DNA from: VGXO01 sp964614695 | GTDB lineage: Bacteria > Planctomycetota > Phycisphaerae > Phycisphaerales > SM1A02 | NCBI GenBank assembly: GCA_964614695.1 | Contig: CAZTMB010000001.1 | Location: 27,706 to 91,705 of the forward strand | Reading direction: 5' to 3' | Length of the DNA: 64,000 nt | In this document: piece after piece, positions 1 to 8,608 of the stretch | How the letters are laid out: every line of letters starts with the position of its first letter | Position numbering within the stretch: position 1 is the stretch's first letter | Position numbers and translations under genes: made by a program | The notes under the pieces: generated by a model | Database searches by the model: none | What the model saw: only the letters and a program-made list of their open reading frames with translations | Told to the model about the DNA's origin: nothing

Positions 1-84
1 GCCATCGGCGAAGGCCCCCGAGTCGGCGAGCGTCGCGGCGAGCAGTCCGGTCGCGAGCACTTGCGGGAGGCGTCGTCGCGTCAT
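1..84 (-). CDS. N-terminus of an exported protein, cut by the window edge
   Basis: Only the first 28 codons are present. They read as a signal peptide: Met-Thr-three Arg, a hydrophobic stretch, then an Ala-Phe-Ala-Asp end that could be a signal peptidase site. The ATG overlaps the TGA of the upstream CtaG/ferredoxin gene (ATGA), so it is the next cistron of the respiratory operon and probably translationally coupled. An exported protein here is often a SCO/SenC copper chaperone or a cytochrome, but nothing diagnostic lies inside the window. Confidence 0.6.
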   Translation of the reverse strand, partial: MTRRRLPQVLATGLLAATLADSGAFADG

Positions 85-2324
85 GCCACCGCCCCCCGCA
101 TGTCCATCGGCACCTGCACGATCCAGAAGCCGAGCAGGCAGAGCGCCGCGGCGATCGCGATCCACGGCCACGACCAGCGGCCGAGGCTCTTGACGAGCGC
201 CGCCGCCGTCACCAGAGCGCCGAGTTGCAACGCGAGCAGTTCCGCCGGCACAAGCCAGTCGGGCACCTCGGCGCAGCAGGCCTTCGCCCATTGCGGCTCG
301 CCGAGATGAACACCGAGGTCGCCGGCGGCCCGCTGCAGGCTCGCCCATCCCGCCGCGAAGCCGGTGACGAGGTGGAAGCCGAAGTGAACCGCCCACATCG
401 CGGCGCCGAGCGGCAACAGTCCGCGCATCCCGCGGCAGAACCGCTCCCGCGATGCGGCCGACGCGGCCACGCCGAGCAGGGCCGGGACGGCGACGGCGGC
501 GAGGATCGTGGCGACGAAGGCGACGAGCCGGTCGTTCGCGAGCCCGAGCGCCATCGAGATCTCCCGCAGCCACGCGGTCACCGGCTCGGTCATGCCGACG
601 GCATTCGCGAACGCGCCGAACACGAGCACGCCCGCGAGCATCGCCAGATCGAGGCGGTTCGAGATTCGACCGATGTTCGATCGGGGTCCGTCGTCGGCGA
701 GATCCTCGATGGTGCGGCGATCGACGAGCGTCACGTTGTCGTGCGGGCACGCGTGCGCACAGTCCATGCAGAAGGTGCAGTCGAGGTTGCCGCGCTTGCG
801 AGGCTGCGCCAGATGCAGTTCGCAGCCGGGAATCGACGGAGCCGGCGAAGGCGAGCCGGCGAAGGGCATCGCCAGCACCGGCAGCGCGAGGTGTCGATCG
901 TGGTCGGCGGTGCGGCCGGTGCCGCGAATGCACTCCATCGTGGTGCAGGTTCCGCAGACCGCGGCGTTCCGCACGCCGACCGCGACCGGCGCGGTCTCCG
1001 CGAGCGATCCATGCAGTTGCCCGAGCGGGCAGACGTGCTTGCAGAACGCGGCGCCGGCGAAGAAGGCGTCGACGAGAAGCAGCGCCGCGACGTAGCCGAC
1101 GAGGATCCACGCGGTCGCCCACGGGCTCGCCCAGAGGTCGAACGCCTCGTAGAAGGCAAGCCACAGCGCGACGAGCCCGACCGCAAGCCACTTCGAGCGA
1201 AGCGCCTTCGGGAACGGACGCGTCGGCTGCACGAAGCGCCGCAGCAGCCCGCGCGGCGCCATGAACGGGCAGCCCATGCACGCGAGATTCCCCGCGAGGA
1301 TGATCCCGAGCACGATGAAGCCCCGCGCATGCGTCCACGGCAGCGTGCCCGCGAGGTTGGCGGGCGCCTCCTGCGGGCCGAACCAGCCGTCGAGGCAGAC
1401 GAGGATCATGAGGGCGAACGCGGTCCACCGGATCGCGTCGCGCACGCGGCGCTGCCGCAGCGCCGGAAGCAGCAGCAGCGACGCGAGCGTCGGGCGCGGC
1501 ATCGTGCGCCGTGGTGCGGCTGGAATCGAACAAGGCGCTTCGCGTCGCGGTCTCCTCAGGCTTCGTGCGACGAGCCATCCCGCGATCGGCAGCATCGCGG
1601 CCTGGCTCGCGAACCACATGAGCCCCGCGGCGATCTCCTGATCGCGCAGCGGAGAGACGCCCAGCATCGGGGCCGTCGTCTCGTAGGACGCGTAGATCGG
1701 TCGCCCCGCGAAGGCGAGGATGCCGCAGAAGACGGTGTTCTGGAGGTCGATCGCGAGCAGCAGCAGCACGCGAGGCATCGGGCTCCACGCGGAGCGGAAC
1801 GGCCACGGTTCGAAGACGTTCCACCAGACGAGGATTCCCGTGCCGAGGAAGCAGAGGTGCTCGACCGCGTGCCAGAAGGGATCGGCGATCGCCAGTTCAT
1901 AGAGCGCCGGGATGTGCCAGAACCACATCGACGCGGAGAAGAGGACGCCCGCCGTCAGCGGGTGCATGAGCGTGCGGTAGGCGCTCCGGCAGGGAGCGGC
2001 TGCGAGGAAGGGTCCGAGCGTCCGCTGCCAGCGGCGCGGAAGTCCGCGGAAGATCGGCACGCCCGGCATGCCCGCGACGAGAAGCGGCGCCGCGACGAGC
2101 GAGAGCAGCACGTGCTGGGCCATGTGCGGCCAGAGCGCGTACTTCGCGAAGAGGTCGATGGGCGACGCGAGCGCCGCCCACAGCGTCGCGAGGCCGGCGA
2201 GGTAGCACGCCGCGCGTCCGCGGGAGAAGCGAGGGGGCAGGCCGATCCGTCCGCGCAAGTAGGTCGCCGCGAGCAGGACGATCGCGATCGTCGTCCACGG
2301 AGGCACCGTCCACGCGGAGAGCAT
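81..2324 (-). CDS. CtaG-type oxidase assembly factor fused to a polyferredoxin
   Basis: 747 aa with two recognisable halves. Residues ~1-260 look like the multi-span caa3_CtaG family (copper delivery/assembly of caa3 oxidase), with conserved His-rich helices such as WPHMAQH and FWHIPALYEL. Residues ~300-560 are a membrane-bound polyferredoxin of the NapH/NosR/CcoG kind: CMGCP (~349), CKHVCP (~428), CGTC plus a further Cys (~457-465), and a 4Fe-4S signature CTFCMDCAHACP (~516-527). More membrane segments follow to the C-terminus. It sits last but one in a quinol-oxidase operon, which fits a role in assembling or metallating the oxidase. What the Fe-S half does (electron supply, copper reduction) is inference. 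Both halves are open in one frame with no sign of a frameshift. Confidence 0.85.
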   Translation of the reverse strand: MLSAWTVPPWTTIAIVLLAATYLRGRIGLPPRFSRGRAACYLAGLATLWAALASPIDLFAKYALWPHMAQHVLLSLVAAPLLVAGMPGVPIFRGLPRRWQRTLGPFLAAAPCRSAYRTLMHPLTAGVLFSASMWFWHIPALYELAIADPFWHAVEHLCFLGTGILVWWNVFEPWPFRSAWSPMPRVLLLLAIDLQNTVFCGILAFAGRPIYASYETTAPMLGVSPLRDQEIAAGLMWFASQAAMLPIAGWLVARSLRRPRREAPCSIPAAPRRTMPRPTLASLLLLPALRQRRVRDAIRWTAFALMILVCLDGWFGPQEAPANLAGTLPWTHARGFIVLGIILAGNLACMGCPFMAPRGLLRRFVQPTRPFPKALRSKWLAVGLVALWLAFYEAFDLWASPWATAWILVGYVAALLLVDAFFAGAAFCKHVCPLGQLHGSLAETAPVAVGVRNAAVCGTCTTMECIRGTGRTADHDRHLALPVLAMPFAGSPSPAPSIPGCELHLAQPRKRGNLDCTFCMDCAHACPHDNVTLVDRRTIEDLADDGPRSNIGRISNRLDLAMLAGVLVFGAFANAVGMTEPVTAWLREISMALGLANDRLVAFVATILAAVAVPALLGVAASAASRERFCRGMRGLLPLGAAMWAVHFGFHLVTGFAAGWASLQRAAGDLGVHLGEPQWAKACCAEVPDWLVPAELLALQLGALVTAAALVKSLGRWSWPWIAIAAALCLLGFWIVQVPMDMRGAVA

Positions 2325-2561
2325 GCGGGAAGGGTAGCGGTCGCGGGCGTCGAAGCCCGCGGTCTCGCGAAGTTCACGAGGCTCGCGGTGTTCGCGCGGC
2401 CGCCGACCCGAGAGCGCAAGCGCCCCGATCGATCGCCTCGTGCCACGCCCGGAACGGCAGCTTCGATCGAAACGAGGCGACGCGGACTGGTTCGCATCGC
2501 GCCGCGACGCGCCCGCGATGTTGAGCGACCTTCAGGGAGCTCCTGCGACCTTCTGCGGGCT

Positions 2562-4076
2562 TCAGCGACGCTCGGCGGCCTGCGGCGGAATCGGCAGGAG
2601 CGCGCCGGGCGGGTTCGAGGTCTGCTCGTTCTCGGGATGCATGGTGAGCAGGAAGCGCGCGACCGCCTCGGTCTCGGCGCTCGTCAGGCTCTTGCCGAAC
2701 GCCGGCATGTTGCCGCCGCCCTGCTGGATCTGCCGCACGAGCTGGTCGTAGGAGAGCCGCGTGGCGACGTCGTCGAGCGCCGGGCCGCGCAGGCCGCCCT
2801 GGCCGCCGAGTTCGTGGCAGTTGCGGCACTGGGCGTTCTGGATGACGACCGCACCCTGCAGTTCGAGCGGGCCGCGATCCTTGACGTACTCGACCGGCGT
2901 GGGAATCGAACTCCACGCGTCCATGACGGGACTCCACGGGCTCTGCCGTCCTTCCCACGTGAGGATGCCGAGCGCCGTCGCGGCAAGCACCACACCGAGC
3001 ACCATGAGCGGACGCCGGCTCGGGGCGCGTTCGCCGCCGTTGGAGAGGATCGGCAGCAGCACGAGGCCGAGGATGAGCGCGCCCGGCGCCACGAGCATCA
3101 CGAGCGTCTCGCTCGCGGGCGGAATGAGCGAGACGAGCCCGAAGATCCAGAGGAACGGCAGGTCGGGCCGCGGGTTGGTGTCGATGTCGGTCGGGTCGGG
3201 AAGGCCGTTCGGTCCGATCGGCCCGAGCCAGAGCGCGACCGCGACGAGCACGAGGAGCATCGAGCCGCAGAAGACGAGATCGCGCTTCGCCGCGTCCGGC
3301 CAGAACGGCACGCCGTGCTTGTGGATGCGGGCCTCGTAGGTCTCGCGGTAGGTCGCAGGATCGACCGGCTCGCCGACCTTGGGCATCTCGCTGATGCCGT
3401 GACGCAGCACGAGCACCAGATGCAGTCCGACGAGGGCGATGGTGATCCCCGGCAGCACGAAGACGTGGAGGGCGAAGAAGCGGTTGAGCGTCTCGCCGCT
3501 GATGGTCGGCCCGCCGAGCAGCAGGTCGCGGGCGAGGTTGCCGAAGACGGGGATGCGATCGGCGATCGCGGCACCGATGCCGATGCCCCAGTAGGCGTCC
3601 TGATCCCACCGCAGCACCTGGCCGGTGAAGGCGAGGGCGAGCGTCAGCAGGCAGAGGAAGACGCCGACGATCCAGGTGAGCTCGCGCGGGAACTTGTAGG
3701 TCGCGTGCAGGAAGACCTGCACCATGTGCAGGATCATCATCGCGACCATCGCGTTGCTCGACCATCCGTGGATCGCCCGCAGCATCCAGCCGAACGGGAC
3801 GGCGGTGTCGATGTAGACCAGGTTCTCGTAGGCGTTCGAGGCGCTTGGCGCGTAGAGCGTGCCGAGGCAGATGCCCGTCACGATCTGCAGCGAGAAGAAC
3901 ATCAGCGTCGCGCTGCCGAAGACGTAGAACCACCGGGCGCTCGGCGGCACCTTGTGGGTCATGATCGGCGCGAGGAACGCGCCGATGCCGGTGCGGTCCT
4001 CGAGCCAGCGGATCGGCACGAGGATCGCGCCGAGCAGGGGACCGGGCTTGCGCTGCCCAGACGCGGCGTCGCTCAT
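2562..4076 (-). CDS. Cytochrome b (b6-type core) fused to a C-terminal cytochrome c domain
   Basis: 504 aa. This is the quinol-oxidising membrane subunit of a bc-type complex. The first haem-ligand pair is H-x13-H (HGWSSNAMVAMMILH). The second is H-x14-H (HVFVLPGITIALVGLH), the spacing typical of b6-like proteins. About eight membrane spans are followed near residue ~435 by a c-haem site CRNCH with a later Met (GGNMPAFGK) as likely sixth ligand. The usual Qo motif PEWY reads PDLP (in RPDLPFLWIFG). Its ATG abuts the TGA of the Rieske gene with no gap, so the two are co-translated. It probably passes electrons from menaquinol through its own haem c towards the caa3 oxidase encoded upstream. Confidence 0.92.
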   Translation of the reverse strand: MSDAASGQRKPGPLLGAILVPIRWLEDRTGIGAFLAPIMTHKVPPSARWFYVFGSATLMFFSLQIVTGICLGTLYAPSASNAYENLVYIDTAVPFGWMLRAIHGWSSNAMVAMMILHMVQVFLHATYKFPRELTWIVGVFLCLLTLALAFTGQVLRWDQDAYWGIGIGAAIADRIPVFGNLARDLLLGGPTISGETLNRFFALHVFVLPGITIALVGLHLVLVLRHGISEMPKVGEPVDPATYRETYEARIHKHGVPFWPDAAKRDLVFCGSMLLVLVAVALWLGPIGPNGLPDPTDIDTNPRPDLPFLWIFGLVSLIPPASETLVMLVAPGALILGLVLLPILSNGGERAPSRRPLMVLGVVLAATALGILTWEGRQSPWSPVMDAWSSIPTPVEYVKDRGPLELQGAVVIQNAQCRNCHELGGQGGLRGPALDDVATRLSYDQLVRQIQQGGGNMPAFGKSLTSAETEAVARFLLTMHPENEQTSNPPGALLPIPPQAAERR

Positions 4077-4733
4077 TCAGGGCGCCTCCTGCAGGCCGGG
4101 CAGCCGCCCGGCGTCGATCCACAGATGCCCGTCCTCGATCTTCGCCGGATACGGGAAGAGGCTCCGCGGCGGCGGCCCGCTCGCCCGCGATCCGTCCTCG
4201 TAGTAGACCCCGCCGTGGCAGGGACACATGAAGAGCCGCGACTGCGGGAACCAGCGCACCGGACAACCGAGGTGGGCGCAGTTCACCGCGAAGACCTGGA
4301 AGTTCGGCGCCTGCGGGTTGAAGGCGTTCGACGGCGGCGGATCGCCGCTTGAGGTGTCCATCGGCTGCGCCTTCGCGCGGTCGCCGACGTCGCCGGCCGG
4401 CACGTGGCGAACCCAGCAGCCGGTGTTCGCGGTGAGGCCGTCGGTCGGCGACGTCCACGGATTGATGAAGGTCGCGAAGCGCGTCTCGCCCGGGGGATAG
4501 AGCGAGACCGGGCCGAGATCGACCCACTGCTCGGGATACTGGCGAAGGCCCGGGCCGAGCATCGCGGAGACGACCGGAACCGCGGCGGCCGCGCCGCCGG
4601 CGCCCATCAGGCCGAGTCCCACCTTGAACATGAACTGGCGGCGATCGCCGCCGCCGCAGCCGGCGCAGGGGCTTTCGCCTTCGGCGCCGCCGACCTGCGG
4701 CAGCGAGGTCTTGGGTTCGTTCGATTCGCTCAC
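4077..4733 (-). CDS. Rieske iron-sulfur subunit of the quinol:cytochrome c reductase
   Basis: 218 aa. The two Rieske cluster motifs are clear: CAHLGC and CPCHGG, about 19 residues apart. The N-terminus has a twin-arginine-like DRRQFMF just before a hydrophobic anchor, as in Rieske proteins exported by Tat and left membrane-anchored. In front of it is an unusual CAGCGGG cysteine pair. The GTG start overlaps the TGA of the dihaem cytochrome gene (GTGA), and the stop is directly followed by the cytochrome b ATG. It transfers the first electron from quinol at the Qo site to the c-type haem. Confidence 0.94.
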   Translation of the reverse strand: MSESNEPKTSLPQVGGAEGESPCAGCGGGDRRQFMFKVGLGLMGAGGAAAAVPVVSAMLGPGLRQYPEQWVDLGPVSLYPPGETRFATFINPWTSPTDGLTANTGCWVRHVPAGDVGDRAKAQPMDTSSGDPPPSNAFNPQAPNFQVFAVNCAHLGCPVRWFPQSRLFMCPCHGGVYYEDGSRASGPPPRSLFPYPAKIEDGHLWIDAGRLPGLQEAP

Positions 4734-5470
4734 GAGTCGCTTCCTCCTTCACTCGACGAGGCCGCCGGAAGCGGCGGGTTCATCGCCGATTCCGACGCCC
4801 AGGTCGGGCGCTTCGAGGCGAGATACGCCACGACGTCCGCGATCTCCGCCGGGGCGAGATCCGACGCGGGCTTTCCGAGATCCGGGCGGCCGAAGACGAC
4901 GGCGCTCCAGAGGCCCTGATCGGTGATGTTGGCGAGAAAGAGCGGGCTCGTCACCGAGTCGCGCGAGCCTTCGGCGTGGCAGGAGACGCACGAGTTCGCG
5001 AAGACCGCCTCGCCCCGCGTCGCGTCGCCGAGCTTGACCGCGGAGCCGGCGGCCGCGGGTTCGCCGGGAGTCTCCCACTTCGCGCGAAGGCCCTTGACGA
5101 TGAGATCGATCTCCTTGTCGCCGAAGTTCTCGTAGGCGATGTAGGGGCCGCCCTTCGCCCGCGACGAGAAGCCGGGCATCAGCCGGCCGAGCCCGACCGC
5201 CACCGCTTCGACGACCTGCGTGTCGGGCATGGTGCGCCACCAGAGCGGATCGTTCAGCGGGCGTGCGGCGCCGAGCGTGCCGTCGGCGCCGTGGCAGCCG
5301 GCACAGCTGTTGGACCAGAACGCCGCGACGCCTTCGGCGGTGTCGAGGCCCGGCGCCTCGGGCGCCGGCTTCTCGACCGAGCCGGGCGGCAGCGGTCCGC
5401 GGCCGCAGGCGGCGAGCGCCGACGCGAGGCCGATGGCGGCGAGGGGAAGCAGGAGGGAGGCTCGCGTCAC
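4730..5470 (-). CDS. Dihaem cytochrome c lipoprotein
   Basis: 246 aa from a GTG that overlaps the previous stop (GTGA). The N-terminus has a lipobox-like ALAAC, so it is probably a membrane-anchored lipoprotein. There are two class I cytochrome c domains: CAGCH (~residue 57) and CVSCH (~157), each followed by a candidate Met ligand region. The open frame continues upstream, but that part is a shadow of the neighbouring membrane-protein gene; the GTG gives the signal peptide. Its place between the oxidase and reductase genes suggests it shuttles electrons from the b/c complex to the CuA or haem c of the oxidase (inference). Confidence 0.88.
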   Translation of the reverse strand: MTRASLLLPLAAIGLASALAACGRGPLPPGSVEKPAPEAPGLDTAEGVAAFWSNSCAGCHGADGTLGAARPLNDPLWWRTMPDTQVVEAVAVGLGRLMPGFSSRAKGGPYIAYENFGDKEIDLIVKGLRAKWETPGEPAAAGSAVKLGDATRGEAVFANSCVSCHAEGSRDSVTSPLFLANITDQGLWSAVVFGRPDLGKPASDLAPAEIADVVAYLASKRPTWASESAMNPPLPAASSSEGGSDS

Positions 5471-6276
5471 GACGCGCCTCCTTCGCTTCGCTCGACGCCG
5501 ATCCGCTCGGTGAAGTCGAGGTCGCGCATGGTGGAGACCTTCTCGAAGCGGTTCACGAAGAAGCCGCAGACGCCGCCGAAGGCGACCTGGCTTCCCACGA
5601 ACCACGGCCAGGAGATGAACTCCTCGAGCGCCGGATTGATGATGCCCATCGTGCCCCACGAGAGCGCCGAGAGAATGACCGGGGCGACCACGATGCCGAA
5701 GAGCATCGGGCGCCGCGGCATCATCGGAAGCGCCACCGTGAAGAGGAGGCCCGTCGAGATCGAGAGCACCAGGTGGATGAGCGAGGCGATCGCGAGCCAG
5801 CCGCCGTTGAAGCTCGCGAGCTGCGCCTCGTCGAGTTCGGCCATCGCCGGATTCACGGCGCCGGCGAGCAGATTGATCGGAAGCCACAGGCTGCCGTGCT
5901 CGACGAGCCCCCACGCGGCGGCCACGGCCGCCATCGCCACGCCACCTGCGAGTCCGCCGAAGACGCCCGCGCGGTAGGGATGGATCTCGACCGGCAGCAC
6001 GAGCCGGCGGCTCGGTGCCGTCCGCGGCGGAAGCGGCGGCGGCACGACGTCGGTCTGGCCGCCGGTCGGCTCGATCGGCTCGACCGACTCCTCGGGCATC
6101 ACGTCGCGGAACCACCGGACGGCGCCGAAGACCAGCGCCGCCGCGCCCACGACGCTCGCCGCGACGTTCGTCACCACGCCCGCAAAGAGCATCGCGACGC
6201 CGAAGGCCGCGATCAGCGGTCCCGCGGTCGGCTTGGGGATCGCCCGGGAGTAGGGCGTCTCTCGCGGCTCGCTCAT
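5467..6276 (-). CDS. Integral membrane protein between coxC and cytochrome c
   Basis: 269 aa with about seven hydrophobic segments. Residues ~15-65 contain two close helices that look like the small subunit IV found in caa3 oxidases. After a Pro-rich linker, residues ~95-250 form four or five Gly/Ala-rich helices reminiscent of YagU/DUF1440-type membrane proteins. I recognise no catalytic residues. Its start (ATGA overlap with the coxC stop) and its end (GTGA overlap with the cytochrome gene) both indicate coupled translation inside the respiratory operon. A structural or assembly role in the oxidase is inferred from position only. Confidence 0.72.
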   Translation of the reverse strand: MSEPRETPYSRAIPKPTAGPLIAAFGVAMLFAGVVTNVAASVVGAAALVFGAVRWFRDVMPEESVEPIEPTGGQTDVVPPPLPPRTAPSRRLVLPVEIHPYRAGVFGGLAGGVAMAAVAAAWGLVEHGSLWLPINLLAGAVNPAMAELDEAQLASFNGGWLAIASLIHLVLSISTGLLFTVALPMMPRRPMLFGIVVAPVILSALSWGTMGIINPALEEFISWPWFVGSQVAFGGVCGFFVNRFEKVSTMRDLDFTERIGVERSEGGAS

Positions 6277-6893
6277 GAGAGGATTCCCGTGCCGACGAGG
6301 TAGACCGACGTGAAGACGAAGATCCACACCACGTCGACGAAGTGCCAGTACCAGCTGACGAGCTCGACCTTCTCCGCGTCGGCGGCCTTCAGATGCCCGA
6401 GCTTCGAGAGCGTCCAGATCAGCCCGAGCGCGGTGAGGCCGAGGACCACGTGGAAGGCATGGAAGCCGACGAGGCTGTAGTAGGTGCTTCCGAAGAGGTT
6501 CGTCGAGATGAAGAGGTCGTGGTCGAGCATGAGGCCGCGCCACTCCATCGCCGTGCCGTAGATGAACGCGCCGCCGAGGAGCAGCGTCAGGCCGAGCCAG
6601 AACTCGAAGGCGGCCTTGGATCCGCGGGCGAGCGCCTTGACGGCCGCGACGACCGTTGCGCTCGAGGAAAGCAGGCAGATCGACCAGACGACGACCGGGC
6701 CGACGTCGAGACAGTCCTTGCCGGTCGGTCCCTTCACGTCCTTCCCGACGTAGTAGAGGAACGCGACGATGAAGGTCCCGAAGAAGAAGCTCTCCATGGC
6801 GATGAGGCAGGCCATGCCCGTCTTGCCGCGGGTCGGCCGCCATTCGGCGTCGTCGGCGGGCGCCGCCTGAAGGGCATCACTCGTAGCGGCCAT
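6273..6893 (-). CDS. coxC: Cytochrome c oxidase subunit III
   Basis: 206 aa, the short bacterial form with about five spans. Typical subunit III features are the WRGLMLDHD region, FGSTYYSLVGFHAFHV and the C-terminal WYWHFVDVVWIFVF. It overlaps the coxA 3' end by 17 nt and the next gene by 4 nt. Subunit III stabilises the subunit I core and the oxygen/proton pathways of haem-copper oxidases. Confidence 0.94.
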   Translation of the reverse strand: MAATSDALQAAPADDAEWRPTRGKTGMACLIAMESFFFGTFIVAFLYYVGKDVKGPTGKDCLDVGPVVVWSICLLSSSATVVAAVKALARGSKAAFEFWLGLTLLLGGAFIYGTAMEWRGLMLDHDLFISTNLFGSTYYSLVGFHAFHVVLGLTALGLIWTLSKLGHLKAADAEKVELVSWYWHFVDVVWIFVFTSVYLVGTGILS

Positions 6894-8559
6894 CGGGATC
6901 CTCCGGGTGCTTGAGGTCCCACAGCGGGCGGCGGCTGCCGACGGTGGGGGGCGTGTCGAAGTTGTGCTCGGGCGGCGGGCTCGTGGTCGCCCACTCGAGC
7001 GTCCAGGCGTCCCACGGATCGTTGCCGGCGACGGCTCCCTTGCGGAGCGAGCGGACGAGGTTCCACACGATCAGCAGCACGCCGATGGCCTGCAGCGGAA
7101 CGCCGCTCGAGGAGAGCAGGTTCCACAGCTCGAGGCCGCGATCGGGCTGGAAGGTGTAGATCCGCCGCGGCATGCCGAGCAGACCGCTGATGTGCATGGG
7201 GAAGAAGGTGAGGTTGAAGCCGGCGAAGAGCAGCCAGAACGACCACTTCGCGATCGTCTCGTTCAGCATGCGGCCGAACGCCTTGGGATACCAGTAGTGG
7301 ATCGCGCCGAAGATCGCGAACACCGTGCCGCCGAAGAGCACGTAGTGGAAGTGGCCGACGACGAAGTAGCTGTCGCTCACCTGCCAGTCGAAGGGCACCA
7401 TCGCGAGCATGATGCCGGTGAGCCCGCCGATCACGAACATCGCGACGAAGCCGGTCGCGAAGAGCATGGGGCTCGCGAAGCGGATGCGGCCGCCCCACAT
7501 GGTGCCGATCCAGTTGAAGATCTTGATGCCCGTCGGCACCGCGATCATGAAGGTCATCGCGCTGAAGAAGGCGTTGAGGGCCGGGCCCATGCCGACCGCG
7601 AACATGTGGTGGGCCCAGACGCTGAGCGAGATGAAGCCGATCGCCACGGTCGCGGCGACCATGAGCGGGTAGCCGAAGATCACCTTGCGGCTGAAGGTCG
7701 GGATGATCTCGCTCACGAAGCCGAAGGCGGGCAGGATGAGGATGTAGACCTCCGGGTGCCCGAAGAACCAGAAGAAGTGCTGCCAGAGGATCGCGCTGCC
7801 GCCCTCCTGCGGATCGAAGAAGTGCGCCCCGAGGTTGCGGTCGAAGAGGAGCATCACCTGCGCGGCGGTGAGCGGCCCGAGGGCGGTGATCACCAGCACG
7901 CCGACGATCAGCATCATCCAGGCCATGAGCGGCATCCGCATGAGCGTCATGCCCTTGCAGCGCATCGACAGGATGGTGACGACGAGGTTGATCCCCGTGG
8001 CGATCGATCCGAAGCCGCTCACCATGATCCCGAGGATCCAGTAGTCGGTGCTGTTGCCGCGGCTGAAGGTGCGGTCGGTGAGCGGGGCGTAGGCGAACCA
8101 GCCCACGTCGGGCGCGACCGAGGTCCCGTAGAGCCCCTGCGCTCCGATGTAGCTGAAGTAGAGGAGGAGGCCGCCGAAGAGGAACAGCCAGAAGCCGAAG
8201 GCGTTCAGGCGCGGGAAGGCCATGTCCCGCGCGCCGATCATGAGGGGGATCAGGTAGTTGCCCATCCCGAGCAGGATCGGCATGCCCACCAGGAAGACCA
8301 TGGTGGTGCCGTGCATGGTGAAGAGCTGGTTGAAGACCTCCGGACTCACGAGGTCGTTGCCGGGTCGCGCGAGCTGCGCCCGCATGATCGAGGCCTCGAT
8401 GCCGCCGATCACGAAGAAGACGAGCCCCGAGAGCACGTACATGATTCCGAGGCGCTTGTGGTCGACCGTCGCCGCCCACGCGTGAAGCCGCGTCGCGAGG
8501 GGGACGGCGCGCGACGCGCCTTCCTCGACCCGCACGGGCGTGGTGCTCAGGGTGCTCAT
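6877..8559 (-). CDS. coxA: Cytochrome c oxidase subunit I (A-type haem-copper oxidase)
   Basis: 560 aa, 12 spans expected. It carries the catalytic set: low-spin haem His in FTMHGTTM (~83), the CuB His and cross-linked Tyr in GHPEVY (His ~268, Tyr ~272, with the Glu of the A1-type proton channel), the His pair WAHH (~317-318), and HFHYVLFGG (~403-411) for the high- and low-spin haems. Reduces O2 to water and pumps protons. It follows coxB by 49 nt. Confidence 0.97.
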   Translation of the reverse strand: MSTLSTTPVRVEEGASRAVPLATRLHAWAATVDHKRLGIMYVLSGLVFFVIGGIEASIMRAQLARPGNDLVSPEVFNQLFTMHGTTMVFLVGMPILLGMGNYLIPLMIGARDMAFPRLNAFGFWLFLFGGLLLYFSYIGAQGLYGTSVAPDVGWFAYAPLTDRTFSRGNSTDYWILGIMVSGFGSIATGINLVVTILSMRCKGMTLMRMPLMAWMMLIVGVLVITALGPLTAAQVMLLFDRNLGAHFFDPQEGGSAILWQHFFWFFGHPEVYILILPAFGFVSEIIPTFSRKVIFGYPLMVAATVAIGFISLSVWAHHMFAVGMGPALNAFFSAMTFMIAVPTGIKIFNWIGTMWGGRIRFASPMLFATGFVAMFVIGGLTGIMLAMVPFDWQVSDSYFVVGHFHYVLFGGTVFAIFGAIHYWYPKAFGRMLNETIAKWSFWLLFAGFNLTFFPMHISGLLGMPRRIYTFQPDRGLELWNLLSSSGVPLQAIGVLLIVWNLVRSLRKGAVAGNDPWDAWTLEWATTSPPPEHNFDTPPTVGSRRPLWDLKHPEDPDGRYE

Positions 8560-8608
8560 GCCGCGGGTTCCTGCATCGAAGGGCTCCTGTCGCGGGGACC
8601 GCGTCGCG

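Noticed and set aside
2325..2561. Imperfect repeats of GCGACCTTC between cytochrome b/c and CtaG genes
   Set aside because: Short, only two or three partial copies; no structure or function can be supported.
225..4352. A 1375-codon plus-strand open frame
   Set aside because: Arg/Glu/His-rich shadow covering several clearly recognised minus-strand respiratory genes.
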